Below the pieces are notes generated by a model. That model made no database searches. It saw nothing but the letters and a program-made list of their open reading frames with translations, and had not been told where the DNA came from. A stretch of DNA of 64,000 bases from Symsagittifera roscoffensis. Its lineage: Eukaryota; Xenacoelomorpha; Acoela; Convolutidae. Where the stretch lies: the NCBI RefSeq assembly GCF_963678635.1, contig NC_087065.1:45758381-45822380 (forward strand). Direction: 5' to 3'. Shown here piece after piece: positions 31,671-42,210 of the stretch; the first letter of the stretch is position 1, and each line of letters opens with the position of its first letter. The position numbers were made by a program, and so were the translations under genes.

Positions 31671-32982
31671 AAGAAATTCCGCCTTCGCTGATCATAGTTC
31701 CTGGCTTTGACATCAATGGCAGGTCCCAGTTCATGAAGAAATACCAAACATACCACCCTGGTTACACTCGACAACGACAAAAGAAAGATGTCGAGGATTA
31801 TGTCGCGTGGCCAAAGGCTTATGTCATGCGTCGGCAAGTTTCGGACACGACGACCGGTAATGTGGTGCCAGCACAGAGCAGTCAGTACGGAAGCAACCGG
31901 TTCACCTACACCGGCTATTTTTCCAAACCGCTCTTCACCGTTTACAACATGAGCATAGGAGCCAATTACTCAGGTTAAAATTCATCCATATTTGTCATAA
32001 AAAGAATGAGTCAGCGCGCAAAAAAGACCGATTAGTTTCTTTAGTAGAATAACTTATCAGTGTTTACAGTCTACATGCAAAGATGTCTGGAAAAAGCGAC
32101 TGTGCGACTTTTTGCGGCATTGTCTGCCGAGTGCTGCAACCCGTACGACATTTACCTCGAACCAATGTTCTCGGGTGACGACGCCGAAACTTCCGAAGAA
32201 GCGAAAAGAGTCGCGAAAGTTTCCTCGGATATATCGTGGGGGGTAGGAACTATTCACGATTTTGAGTTCCTTCCCATAGCTTAAATTTTTCAACAGAAAA
32301 ACGACAATTTTATCGTTGTTTCATCCTATTTTTTGCTTATTCAAATCTCAAACTGAAAATTGCAGACTACAAAGGAATCTTTCGCATTAGCGTGTAATGT
32401 TTTTGTGTTTAAATTTGAAATTGAACCTTCAGAGTTCAAATATGGTTATTGTTCAGATGGTGATAATTCTGATCAGCTGTCTAGTGTTGTACCTTCTGTT
32501 GACCATGGTTAGAAGTGAAGTGCACAAGAAGAAGAAGATGACCAAGACAGAAACAGGGTAAGAGCATCCAAGTCTAGATAACAATAATACTCACATTTTG
32601 CTACCACGCTCAAGGTGGGATGCATTAAAAATTTCTCGCCTTGCAATCATAACTTAACGAAATTAATTTATTTAGTCAAAATTACATTAAAATCTATGTC
32701 AAAATCAGAAAAAAAATCAAATTTTCTGACTTTCTTAGAAACTATTCATTTTTTAAATACTCATTTTGGCAGCAAATGGTTTTAAAAAATCATTAAATTT
32801 CAATATATTAATAATGAATAGCAGCCATTTTGTTTTTGAAGTAAGCTGTAAAATATTGATAAGCTTCAATGAATAATGATGTTTAAATTTTTTATAGGTT
32901 CGCGATGATCAACCCCTCGGAAAAACATACTGCAGCGCCATCCAGTAAGATCGACTACTCATCGGAGAAAAGGCACTACTAA
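31671..32982 (+). CDS. Unrecognised single-pass membrane protein, four C-terminal exons
   Basis: Exons 31671-31973, 32070-32242, 32433-32557 and 32898-32982 have GT donors, AG acceptors and compatible phases throughout, ending at TAA 32980-32982. They encode about 227 residues. The first two exons are GC-richer than the surroundings and show an extracellular-like region (IIVPGFDINGRSQFMKKYQ; RFTYTGYFSKPLFTVYNMS; ECCNPYDIYLEPMFSGD). Exon 3 carries one transmembrane segment (VIVQMVIILISCLVLYLLL) followed by HKKKKMTK, and the last exon gives a short polar tail, so a C-terminal anchor with cytoplasmic tail is likely. An alternative acceptor nine bases earlier at 32061 is in frame. The start lies upstream, perhaps at 5815. 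No family recognised. Confidence 0.6.
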
Positions 32983-33983
32983 AACAGTTATTTTGTGTTG
33001 TTTAGATTCCATTGAGTGTAAGAAATGATGATTTTTTGACAATGCAAAAAAAAACAACTGCTTTAGATTCAAATGGATTTATCTTTTGATTTATTTAACT
33101 GAAAACACATTAATTTACAAAAACGATATTTAATACTCAATTTAATATGACACATTTTGGAGCATTGGACAATTTGCATGTTTGCGCGCTAAAATTTGTA
33201 TTAGGATAGATAATCATATAAATAAAAAAAAGGATATCGTTAGTGTGCAAGAAAAACATTATGTTCCGACCAAATTCATAAAAAAAGCATATTAGCTTCG
33301 TTTTTTTTGTGCGTGGTGTGATAAGAGAGTTATATGAACAAAAAGACGAGAAGAAAGACGGTGAACTAGGCGTAATCGACAGCAGTTGTCTCGGAAAAAA
33401 ATAACAAACAAAAACTAAAATTATATATATTAAAGAATATCAAATCATTTTTAACTTTTTTTAGCACAAAAGCTAAAATCTTTTTAAAGCTTAGAATAAT
33501 ATATCATTTGATTGAATGCAATGGTCTTTTGCGGCGCCTAGTAGTCCGTTGAAAACAATTAAAAAACTAAAATTCACCAAAAAACAAAGTTTCTCCTAAT
33601 ATTCTGAACCTGAAGTGGCCAAAGCGTTTTAAACGTTAAAGTCATTTCGCGATTTTTTTAAATTTTTTTTATAACTGGTTTGCGCAGTTTTCTCCATCAA
33701 TTTCAACTTTGTGTCTGGAACCGCACTTTTTTGCTGATAATTACAAACCTCAAACAAAAGTGTCCAATTTTGGAAGAAAATATTCGCGCACTTCAAAGTC
33801 TGTATGCGGAATTTAGAGACAGGGTAGTACTTTTGGCGTGCAAAATTGACAGACAAACCTCAAAACAATCAAATTTCATATGCAAGAGAAACAGCCTTTT
33901 TTCATATTCTCTGTTTATCTTGTCTCAAATGCTGATATCTAATTGCCTTGAACACCAAAACAAGTAGTGAATTGTTCCATAGT
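32983..33983. other. Presumed 3' untranslated region and intergenic DNA
   Basis: A/T-rich, with A runs and an AATAAA-like string near 33221. Nothing else recognised; ORFs at 33629-33967 overlap on opposite strands and show no domain. Confidence 0.4.
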
Positions 33984-34300
33984 CAGCGGCGTGCGCAGAA
34001 ATTTTTCTTGGGGGAGGGTGTAGGCGGTTTTTCGAAACAATGTGAAAATTTTGTGGATCTTTTTTTTAAGTCGATCAATTTGATGTTCCGAGCTCTCCGA
34101 AAATACTATAAGGACCTTTTTTTAGCAAAATTGTTCTGCACCGCAGGCAATTATTTCAAACAACAGAAAATTGTTTACAAAATATGGGAGCATTCTCAAA
34201 CTTTTTCTAAAAGCGCAAATATAATTAATTTTGAAAGGGGAACGCGCGCCGAAAAAGCGCAACTTTTTAGTCAAAATTTCCCAAAAAAAGCAAAAAAACC
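33984..34300. mobile_element. hAT-like MITE remnant
   Basis: Begins CAGCGGCGTGCGCAGAAATTTT followed by a G run, a terminus of the same style as the hAT MITE at 9106, and contains the shared core GGGAACGCGCGCC near 34239. The right terminus is not clear, so the extent is approximate. Confidence 0.5.
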
Positions 34301-34304
34301 GTTA

Positions 34305-34530
34305 GGCGACAATTCGTAAGAGGCGACAATTCCCAACAGGAGACAATTTGTAACAAGCGACAATTCGTAACAGTAGATTAAGCGAGGAACCTGATTCACG
34401 TGTAGTATTCCTTTCGTGCCGGACGTTATCGCAGAGGAGCAAGCGTGTTCTACCTGCCAATGCCTTGCTACGAATTGTCGACTGTTCCGAATTGTCGCAG
34501 GTTACGAAAGTCGCCTGTTACGAATTGTCG
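34305..34530. repeat. Inverted arrays of a 17-bp unit
   Basis: Four tandem units of about GGCGACAATTCGTAACA occupy 34305-34373. The inverse-complement unit (CTGTTACGAATTGTCGC) is repeated three to four times at 34468-34530. About 95 bases of unrelated sequence separate them. The transcript could form a long hairpin. A lone relative of the unit lies near 52567. Confidence 0.75.
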
Positions 34531-34624
34531 TCCTACCCATATTGGGCATACTTTGTTTTCATCTTACATAGTTTTCTCATCTTATCTGAAAAAAGTTTAA
34601 GTTATATTGTTATACAAAAACAAG

Positions 34625-35800
34625 GGGTCAAAGTCTCATTGCTCCAATTATCGGCCTACATTCCTATTGCCAATTTTCGGCAAAGTTCTAGGAAAATTTG
34701 TTTGAAAACAATTGATTGTTTTTCTGGAAAAACAAACAGAGTATTGTGAAAAGCTAAAAATTTTGATTGGAAAAAAATCGAAATATAATGCATTACAATA
34801 GTAGTCTCATGTGAAAATTGAAGAAACTAAAATAAAAAAAAGCAAACACAGATTGTCTTCATTGAGTTAACAAAAAAATCTTTGATCCAATTCAACACAA
34901 AATATTGTTAACAAAGTAATATAATCGTGGACTAAGCAAACTACTGCGTATTTTACTTAAACCATACTTAGGCAAAAGACAAAAAATTGTGTTTTTCTGC
35001 AACAGGCAATCGAAATCGAACACTTCGTCATATGAAGTGCCACAAGATACTGTGTGCGGTCCCATACTTTTCCTCATTTTTTATAAAGATGACATTGTTC
35101 TGCCAAAAACACTGTTATAACAAAAAACATTGAAAAAGACTACGCTCAAAATTGAGTCTAGATTTATAATGGTTAGATAATTGGTTGACAACTTTACAAA
35201 AATGGAGTTGAGACAAAGTAAAATTGTTGATACTAATAGAAACACAAAAGCATCGCAAATTTGGAAATTCATAAATCAGATCAATTTTCTTCGTATATCT
35301 ATCTTGGCTTGATTATTGATAAAAGTTTAAATTTCAAAGCCTCCTATTATGTACATTTTGAGATAAAACCAGCTGAAAGCGCTGCGGTTTCGTTTACACC
35401 GAAAAATTTTCAACAGGAAACAATTACTTTCAATTTACAAAACTTATATTAGGCCTGTATTTGAAAATGGAACAATTGTATACGGCACTGCCAAGCAACC
35501 AAACTGTTATTGAAGATTCAAAGAAATACTAGCATTTTTCATGGAGACTGTGCTTGATTTCTAGAAAGCTTGACAGGTTTTTGAGGCACGAATCGAGCGG
35601 AAATACTTGCAAAAAATATTCTTCTAAAACAGCTGATTAACTTTTTACCAGAAATTTTGAGAAGTGTCTCACATAAGAATAATGTTAGGCCAGCAATAAC
35701 GAAAACGGAAGTAGCAAAATTAATTAGAGAAGAAAACAGAATAAGGGTCTAAAAACAAAAAAAGTCAAATTGAAAGGCTCATTGAAATGTCTGAAAAACA
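34625..35800 (+). pseudogene. Decayed LINE reverse transcriptase (first LINE remnant)
   Basis: Pieces of a non-LTR RT appear in order in shifting frames: NYRPTFLLPIFGKVLGKF near 34640, VPQDTVCGPILFLIFYKDDI near 35038-35095, and a thumb-like SIYLGLIIDKSLNFKA near 35300. The catalytic YADD region is not readable. The fragment is riddled with stops and lacks an endonuclease, so it is a 5'-truncated, inactive copy. Confidence 0.6.
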
Positions 35801-36685
35801 GAATTAGGTTGTTGTTGAATATGCAATTATTAAGTTTGATGGAAACACATATGAAAATTTTGTTGTTTAATTTGAGAATCAGCTCAAAGTGTCTCTTTCA
35901 CATTGGTCGATAGTATCATGGGTGAAAAAAAATTTGTTTTATACAATGAATATTTATTTCTTTCTATCTACTTACAGTTTGGACAAAACTTTTGCGTCTT
36001 TCTTCCATAAAATATCTTTTTTCATTACTGAAAAATTTGATTCTATTCTAGGGGATTAAAAACAGATCGCAAAACCTGAAAATTGTTTACTATTTGTTTC
36101 AGTTTATGTAATAAACTAAAAAAATTTGTTTGTTTTTCTTGAATCAAGTGAAAACTTACTATCAGTATGCATAAATTAACTTGTTAAATTAAAATTGAAG
36201 AATTCTTTTTAACTTTGAGCCGCAATGCAACCCGTTGCAAGCATTAACAAAGAGTAATTTTATGGTTTATTATCAGTGTTTCAACAAAATGCTCACTAAT
36301 TCAGTATAAAGAAAATGAAACCGAAGTGTTTTTAAGAAAAAAAAATTCTGCCGCTTTAAGCCAAAATGATCGAAACAAATTTTCCATCATTACAAAAAAA
36401 AACATTTTTTGTTAATTTATTTAAGACTAAAACTATAAAAAATAAGTTTTGATCAAATTTAATTGTATAATTTAAAACCAATCGTTTATTAGTTGGCTGG
36501 CTTTCATGATAGAGTTCGTTTCGCGAAAAATCTGTAAAAAACTGTTTTCTTATCCAAGTTTCTTGATTCATTGGAAAAAAGCTTTCAAAATTGCTGTGAC
36601 AAGTTTTTAATAGGCATGTATATTTATTAAAATTATTACCTATGCAAACGTCCCATGCCACACGAAAAAAAAATGAAAATCAGAT
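35801..36685. other. A/T-rich non-coding DNA
   Basis: Nothing recognised between the LINE remnant and the hAT element. Confidence 0.4.
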
Positions 36686-36693
36686 GTGATTAT

Positions 36694-37840
36694 CAGGCTT
36701 AGTAAACGTATGCATCTAAAATTTCAAAATATGCAACTACGATATGCAACAAAAAAAGTCTCGAATATGCATCTAAATATGCTTCTAAGAAAAATGTTGG
36801 CTAGCCAAAAATTTATTGCAAGGAAATATTGCAAGCACAAAATAACATATGAAACAGATTCTCTTCTGTCAGGCGTTTCCTCGTATCCGTCAAAATCTGC
36901 CCATATGTTGAAAAAGACCTTTCAACATCAACTGACGCAATTGGTGAAAAATTAGAAACCAGATTTCTCTTTTCGTCGCTCAAGTTAACGAGCTCAGTGG
37001 GGTTCAAAATTGCCGTTAGACCGGCATTCTTTTCAAGAATATTGTCCAGTTTCGCAGAAACATGTGGAGCAAACTTAGCTGTAGATAAGTGCAGAGCAGC
37101 CATTGCTTCGCCGGCAGAAATAGAGCGTTTTTGAAGATTTTTGAGAAGGATAGGTAAATCGCTGTACCGAGCAAGAATGTCTTCAATTCTCAACTTGAGT
37201 TCGGGATTGGCAAGCAGCGCTTTTATGATAGGAATGTGCTTGTTGGCGGAATTTTCGAAAGTTTCCACCACAGTTTTTAGACTCTCAAAATTGTCGTTGA
37301 GGTAAGTCACAGCTTCTAACCAAGTTCCCCAACGGGTAATACAAACTTCCCCGCAATGCATTTCGCCTTGAAGGGGCCTTGTTGAACACTTTTTTGACCC
37401 CAGAAACTAGTTTATCTACTTGGTCTTCGTTTTCTCGAATGGTTTCACAAACTCTGTGAATTCCATGCGCCAAGCATGTAACATAGGTCAGTTTCGGTAA
37501 AATGACTTGCAACCCTGGAATATACACTTTTAAAATTTATAAAAAAAATTTGAAAAAATTAAAAAGTACAATTGAAAAATACCTTGAATAGCTTTTTTCA
37601 TGTAAGCGGCCCCATCTGTTATGCAGACAAGAAAATCATCAGGACAACTCGAAATTTTTGAGATAGTTGAGTTGATAAATCTTGCAATAGTATTTACTCT
37701 CATTTCTCAGAAATATGCAACAACATGTTCGTTCGTGGTCAAAATATGCCTCTTCAATATGCATTTATAATATGCCAGTAAAACCCTAAATATGGTATCT
37801 AAATATGCATCTATGCATCTATGCATTTATACTAAGCCTG
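36694..37840 (-). mobile_element. hAT transposon, internally truncated
   Basis: Ends are CAGGCTTAGTA and its inverse complement TACTAAGCCTG. The element is flanked by exact 8-bp duplications GTGATTAT at 36686-36693 and 37841-37848. Both subterminal regions are filled with variants of AATATGCATCTA, as expected for transposase-binding subterminal repeats of hAT elements. The 1,147-bp interior holds only the C-terminal part of a transposase gene on the minus strand. Confidence 0.9.
36813..37710 (-). pseudogene. hAT-family transposase remnant with an intron
   Basis: Minus-strand coding begins near 37700, with DDFLVCITDGAAYMKKAI, then a GT-AG intron at about 37515-37582 (acceptor TATTCCAG). The next exon reads VTCLAHGIHRVCETIRE, then a frameshift near 37355 and TRWGTWLEAVTYLNDNFE, ending with ASVDVERSFSTY, the hAT dimerisation-region signature. 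The N-terminal zinc finger and first catalytic part are absent. Inactive, but intron-containing hAT genes are normal. Confidence 0.75.
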
Positions 37841-37848
37841 GTGATTAT

Positions 37849-38810
37849 CTTTAATTCTTACCTAATTCACATTTAGTGCAGACAAAATTTTGCTTTTATT
37901 TGAGTATGGGCAAAATTGGATCATTTCTGGACAAAAATAGATTTTTATTGAAAATCCATGCATGAACAAGGCCAAAATCAGACCCGTAACATGCCTGAAT
38001 CACTAACTTATCCCCCTTGGTTTTTTTATTTAAACAAGAGTTTGACCAATTCTGCTCACTAATGGATAAATTCTGGTGGAACTGGTAGAGACAGTTGCAA
38101 ACAGATAAAAGTAGGAACAGACTGTTGGAACAAGAAAGTTGGAACTGACAAAAATAAACAAAAGACCAAATGACCTATTTTGGCGTGCAAAAACTAATAT
38201 CTTGACAAAAAGTATGTCTGAAGGTCACGAAAAAAAATCAAACTTTGATTGTAAAACGTGTTCAGAATTGTCGGTTTGTTTTTCTCAATTTATTTTGTCT
38301 GTTCCAATTTTTTTGCAGTTTATTGTACCTGACAATGATCTCAGGTCGAAGAACAGGTGAAAGATGTGTGTTGAGAAAAATGTCCGTCGTCTGCAATAAA
38401 TACACAGCCGTCTGGATCGGTCCATGAATGGACTCACCATTTTGTCAAAAATTGCTGTTTCGCACTCACCCGACTGGAAAAGACAACCATTAGTTGAAAT
38501 GGAACCGTTTTTTTGGCAGCGGCAGGATGAAACTGTAACCTACCCTTGACGGACGAACTTTTTCTCAATGAGAGTCTTTTAACCTGAAAAGCAAAAAAAA
38601 ATATGTAATTCATAACAAACGATAACCGTTATAGTTATTTGTGGAAAAAAAGAAAAAATTAAGTTCAAGAAACAGTCGCTCTCTTTCAATGACCTTCTAG
38701 AAAATTCCGCCTGCTAAAAAGGCCAAAAATTTGAAAGTTCTTCTTGCCGTTCATCGTGTGATTGTTACTTAAGTTAGATACAAGAAATAATTTGTGCTTT
38801 ATTGTGAAAA
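37849..38810. other. Non-coding DNA
   Basis: No supported gene. The region includes a fragment of pyrimidine-rich sequence but no repeats that I can pair. Confidence 0.4.
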
Positions 38811-39560
38811 TGAGCGTGGATATCGTGGATATAATGGAATGTTTAGATAACTTCAAGGATCAACCAGGGATGGTAAGCCTTATTAAATGCTTGCAAAGTG
38901 AGTTCGATTCTCTAAAATCCAAATAAATCGAAAAAGAAAAAAGACTTGCGTATCTAGAAAGTTATGTTTCGCAAATGGATAAGACTCATAGCAGTACTTG
39001 GTCTATTTTTGTGATGAAATGGAAGATTTAATAAACCGTGTATTAAAACAGAAATGTACAATCGCAAGGATGCAATCATTGTAGATAATCCTCCGGAAAT
39101 GAAAAGTGAAAACCTTACAGAGATTATTTGTGCCTTTTTTCGATATAGACTCTAGTCGGATGTCACCCTACCGACATTAAAGCCTGCAAATATCTCGGTA
39201 AAGCAAACGATTCTGCAGTAATTGTTAAATTTGCTTACTTCCATCAGAATAGTTTCTTGTGGAGATCCCAAAGACAATTATTCAAGCTTAAAAACAACAA
39301 AGAGAAACCAGTTTACTTCACTGAACAGCTCCCTACCCACAACCGTGATCTACTCAACCTAGCTAGAGATAAAGGTATCAGAGATGTGACTTACAATTGC
39401 AATGTGCAGCTTATTGTACCAATTAAAAAGAGTTGGGTTACATTTCGGCCTGTTTATTTATCCAAAGATTTTGAGCAGCTTGGAAAGGTTGTTGTTAAAC
39501 TGAAAAATTGGCAGTCAACCTGGTGTCAATTGCACAATTAATGGAGCTCTTGTATCCATT
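38811..39560 (+). pseudogene. LINE ORF1 remnant (second LINE)
   Basis: Starts with an ATG and a heptad-like, coiled-coil N-terminus (MSVDIVDIMECLDNF; EKRLAYLESYVSQM), followed by an RNA-recognition-like stretch (AVIVKFAYF; SQRQLFKLKNN) and FTEQLPTHNRDLLNLARDKGI, a pattern typical of ORF1 proteins of Jockey/CR1-type LINEs. Several stops and frameshifts. Likely an RNA-binding chaperone when intact. Confidence 0.6.
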
Positions 39561-39749
39561 GTTTATGGTGAACTTACTCAGCGCTATAAGACTGATAGAA
39601 AATGTGGTCTTGGTAATTCGTCAACGGGCTGCACGCCTGAAGTAAAAGCAGTTAACTGTAGATAATTGTTAGCATGGTCAATGAAAAGGCTTTTCATAGT
39701 AATATCACGGTTTTTGCGGACAGTTTATTTTCTTATGAAAAGGGAGAAA

Positions 39750-40330
39750 AGTTCGTTGAACGCTAGGAATAAGTTTGAAGTTCTCTCTCTTAACATCAGA
39801 TCTCTTTCAAAAAATGTTGATGCTCTTTCGTGCTATTTGCAATCAAACAATCTTAGCCCGACAGTTAATGTTTTGACTGAAACTTGGCAAATAAGCTATC
39901 AACCATTCAATGCATCGTCTTTTAAAAATAAAGCATGCGCTATAGCAAGTTTTGTCAAACAATACTTAGATACAAATGAGGTCTTCTTAGACTTTATTGT
40001 TGTTTTTACCTTATCTTACTGAACATTAAACAAAAAGATATAAATGTCTCGGTTGCTGTCATTGATAACTCTCCGAGTATCAAAACAACTGACTTTATGG
40101 ATGATTATGAGAACATTCTTGAAAAATTATCCTGCAAAAGTAAAAACCATTATTTTTTGGGAGATTTTAATATCGACACAAAATTGAGCAACAAATTAAC
40201 ACGCAGTTTCATCCATTTGAACCAATCTTATGGGTTTTCTATAGCTTACACACAAGTGCTTCGACGAGAATAGGAGAAATTCGAGAGAGTTGCATTGACC
40301 ATGTTTTATTTGTGATATAAAAGATATTAT
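39750..40330 (+). pseudogene. LINE ORF2 endonuclease domain remnant
   Basis: Shows the apurinic-type endonuclease signatures LSLNIRSLSKN and LTETW near 39780-39890, LGDFNID near 40157 and IDHVLF near 40296. Frames change several times, so it cannot be functional. This order (endonuclease before RT) marks the Jockey/CR1/I type of LINE. Confidence 0.65.
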
Positions 40331-40559
40331 ATGCTTTCACGTGTCACCAGGTCTGGCGCAGGGATCTTGGGAAAATTTCGGATGATGATACTGTCTGCAA
40401 ATTTCTGTATAAATTGAAGACTTGTGTGATTAAAATTGATTGGAAAATTATTGATATAGATTATCTAGTTGATTCAGCAACAAGAGCAAAGCAATTCAAA
40501 ATAAATAGGTTTTTCCCTATCAGAAAGTATAATGCAAAACCAAAATTTTTCTAAAATCC

Positions 40560-42210
40560 CTGGTTTATCACCGCGATAAACACCTTGTTCAAAAAAGGCA
40601 AAAAATGCGTGAAAATTTCATGCATATCAAACTTAACGCTGACAATGAACGCTACAAAAGCGTTCAAAATCAGATAAACAAACTGATAGCGGATACACAA
40701 AAAGCAAATCAGCGTGTTGAAATTGATAGAATACTCAAAGACAAAAACAAAGAGTTCTTCAAATATGTTAAGAGACTGCGTGAGCCTAACAAAAAGAATA
40801 ATGATTCTCGGTTAGATGCAGAACAAACAACGAATACTTTTCACTTTTCACGCATACGAAAAAAAAAACAAGAACAAAAATTAGAAAGTGTTTCGTTTTC
40901 AACCAAAATGCCAGAATTAACAAATTCCATGTTGCTTTTCCCTCTAGGAACTTCAGAAAATTTTGAAACAATTCAATCATTAAATAACTCAACCGCTGAA
41001 AGTATTGATGGTTTGAACAAAGTTTTTTTGAATCTTTCATCTCCCGTTCAATCGGAATATTTATCTGTTTCTTACTAAATACTCTAGTCAAGGTTGTTTC
41101 CCCGCTTCTTTCAAAATTGCAAAAAATGTTCCAATTCATGTCTGGTGACAAGTCAAAGACATCTATTTACCGTCCAATATCTCTTCTGAATGCCCGCAGT
41201 AAGGTACTAGAGAAATCAATATCCCTCAGAAAAACATTTTTTTTGACAAGAACAAATTCTTATGCGATTCCCAGTTTCGGTTTAGACAAAACTATTCGTC
41301 GATCTAAGCAGTTCTAAAATTGACAGAGTCCATCAAGAACAAAATTGACGAAAGTTATGAAGTTTGCAGCGGTTTTTTATATTTAAGTAAAGCATTTGAT
41401 ACAGACAATCACAAAATACTGATAAATAAGCTTAACTGCTTGGGCATCAGGGGAGTTGTTGGCGACCTTATTAATTCTTATCTCAAAAAACTTAACCAAT
41501 TTGTTGCTCTTGGGAAGAAATTTTCTAAGACTTCACATAAATCGATGGGCGTTCCCCAGGGTTCATATTTGGGTCCTCTACTTTTATTATTATACATTAA
41601 TGATATGGCGGGTTGTTTTTCGACACCAAATGCTCCTGTGGTTTTGTATGCAGACGATAGCTGTGTAACTTTTCATTCAATAGCAGACCCGAAATTTTAT
41701 TGATCAAAGTGCTTTCAAAAATTTCCACGTGGTTAATAGTCAATTGTCTAAGTCTAATTATTTCGAAAACTTGTTTTGTGAAAGTCAATGCAAATTGCTC
41801 AAAATACAAAGTTGTAATGAATGGATACACATTAACGGAATTGGATAGATTGGGTAAATTTTTTAGGATTGCACATAGATAATTGATTAAATTTCCAAAA
41901 CCACGTCTTAACTGTGTGCATTAGAAGATCGAAATTGGTAGGATTTCTACGATTTTCCAAACAATATCTAAATGAATCTCAGAGACTTAAGTACTATATT
42001 TGCTTTAATAAACCAGTTAAAGAGAATGATATAATTGGCTATAGTTGCGTTTCTAAAAAGTTTCAAGAACCTTTTTTTTAACTCCAAAAGCGTGCGCTAC
42101 GCATGATTTACAATAAACTATTTAGGTTTCCCACTGACAGCTTGTTCCAGAAATCGAAAATGTACACTATTTTTGAACTATATGCTGGTAAACTGTTATA
42201 GTACACAGTA
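40560..42210 (+). pseudogene. LINE ORF2 reverse transcriptase remnant
   Basis: Contains IYRPISLLNARSKVLEKS (41165), YLSKAFDTDNHKILINKL (41380), GVPQGSYLGPLLLLLYINDM (41550) and LYADDS (41645). In motif A the residue before LSKAFD is Tyr where the catalytic Asp is expected, so the enzyme would be dead even without the frameshifts. The YADD pair is intact. A C-terminal segment (RALRMIYNKLFRFPTDSLF) is readable up to about 42190. Confidence 0.7.

Noticed and set aside
32243-32440. Read-through of exon 2 to GTIHDFEFLPIA and an alternative exon from the acceptor near 32364
   Set aside because: The first crosses a good donor; the second, in the available phase, runs to a stop and misses the transmembrane exon.
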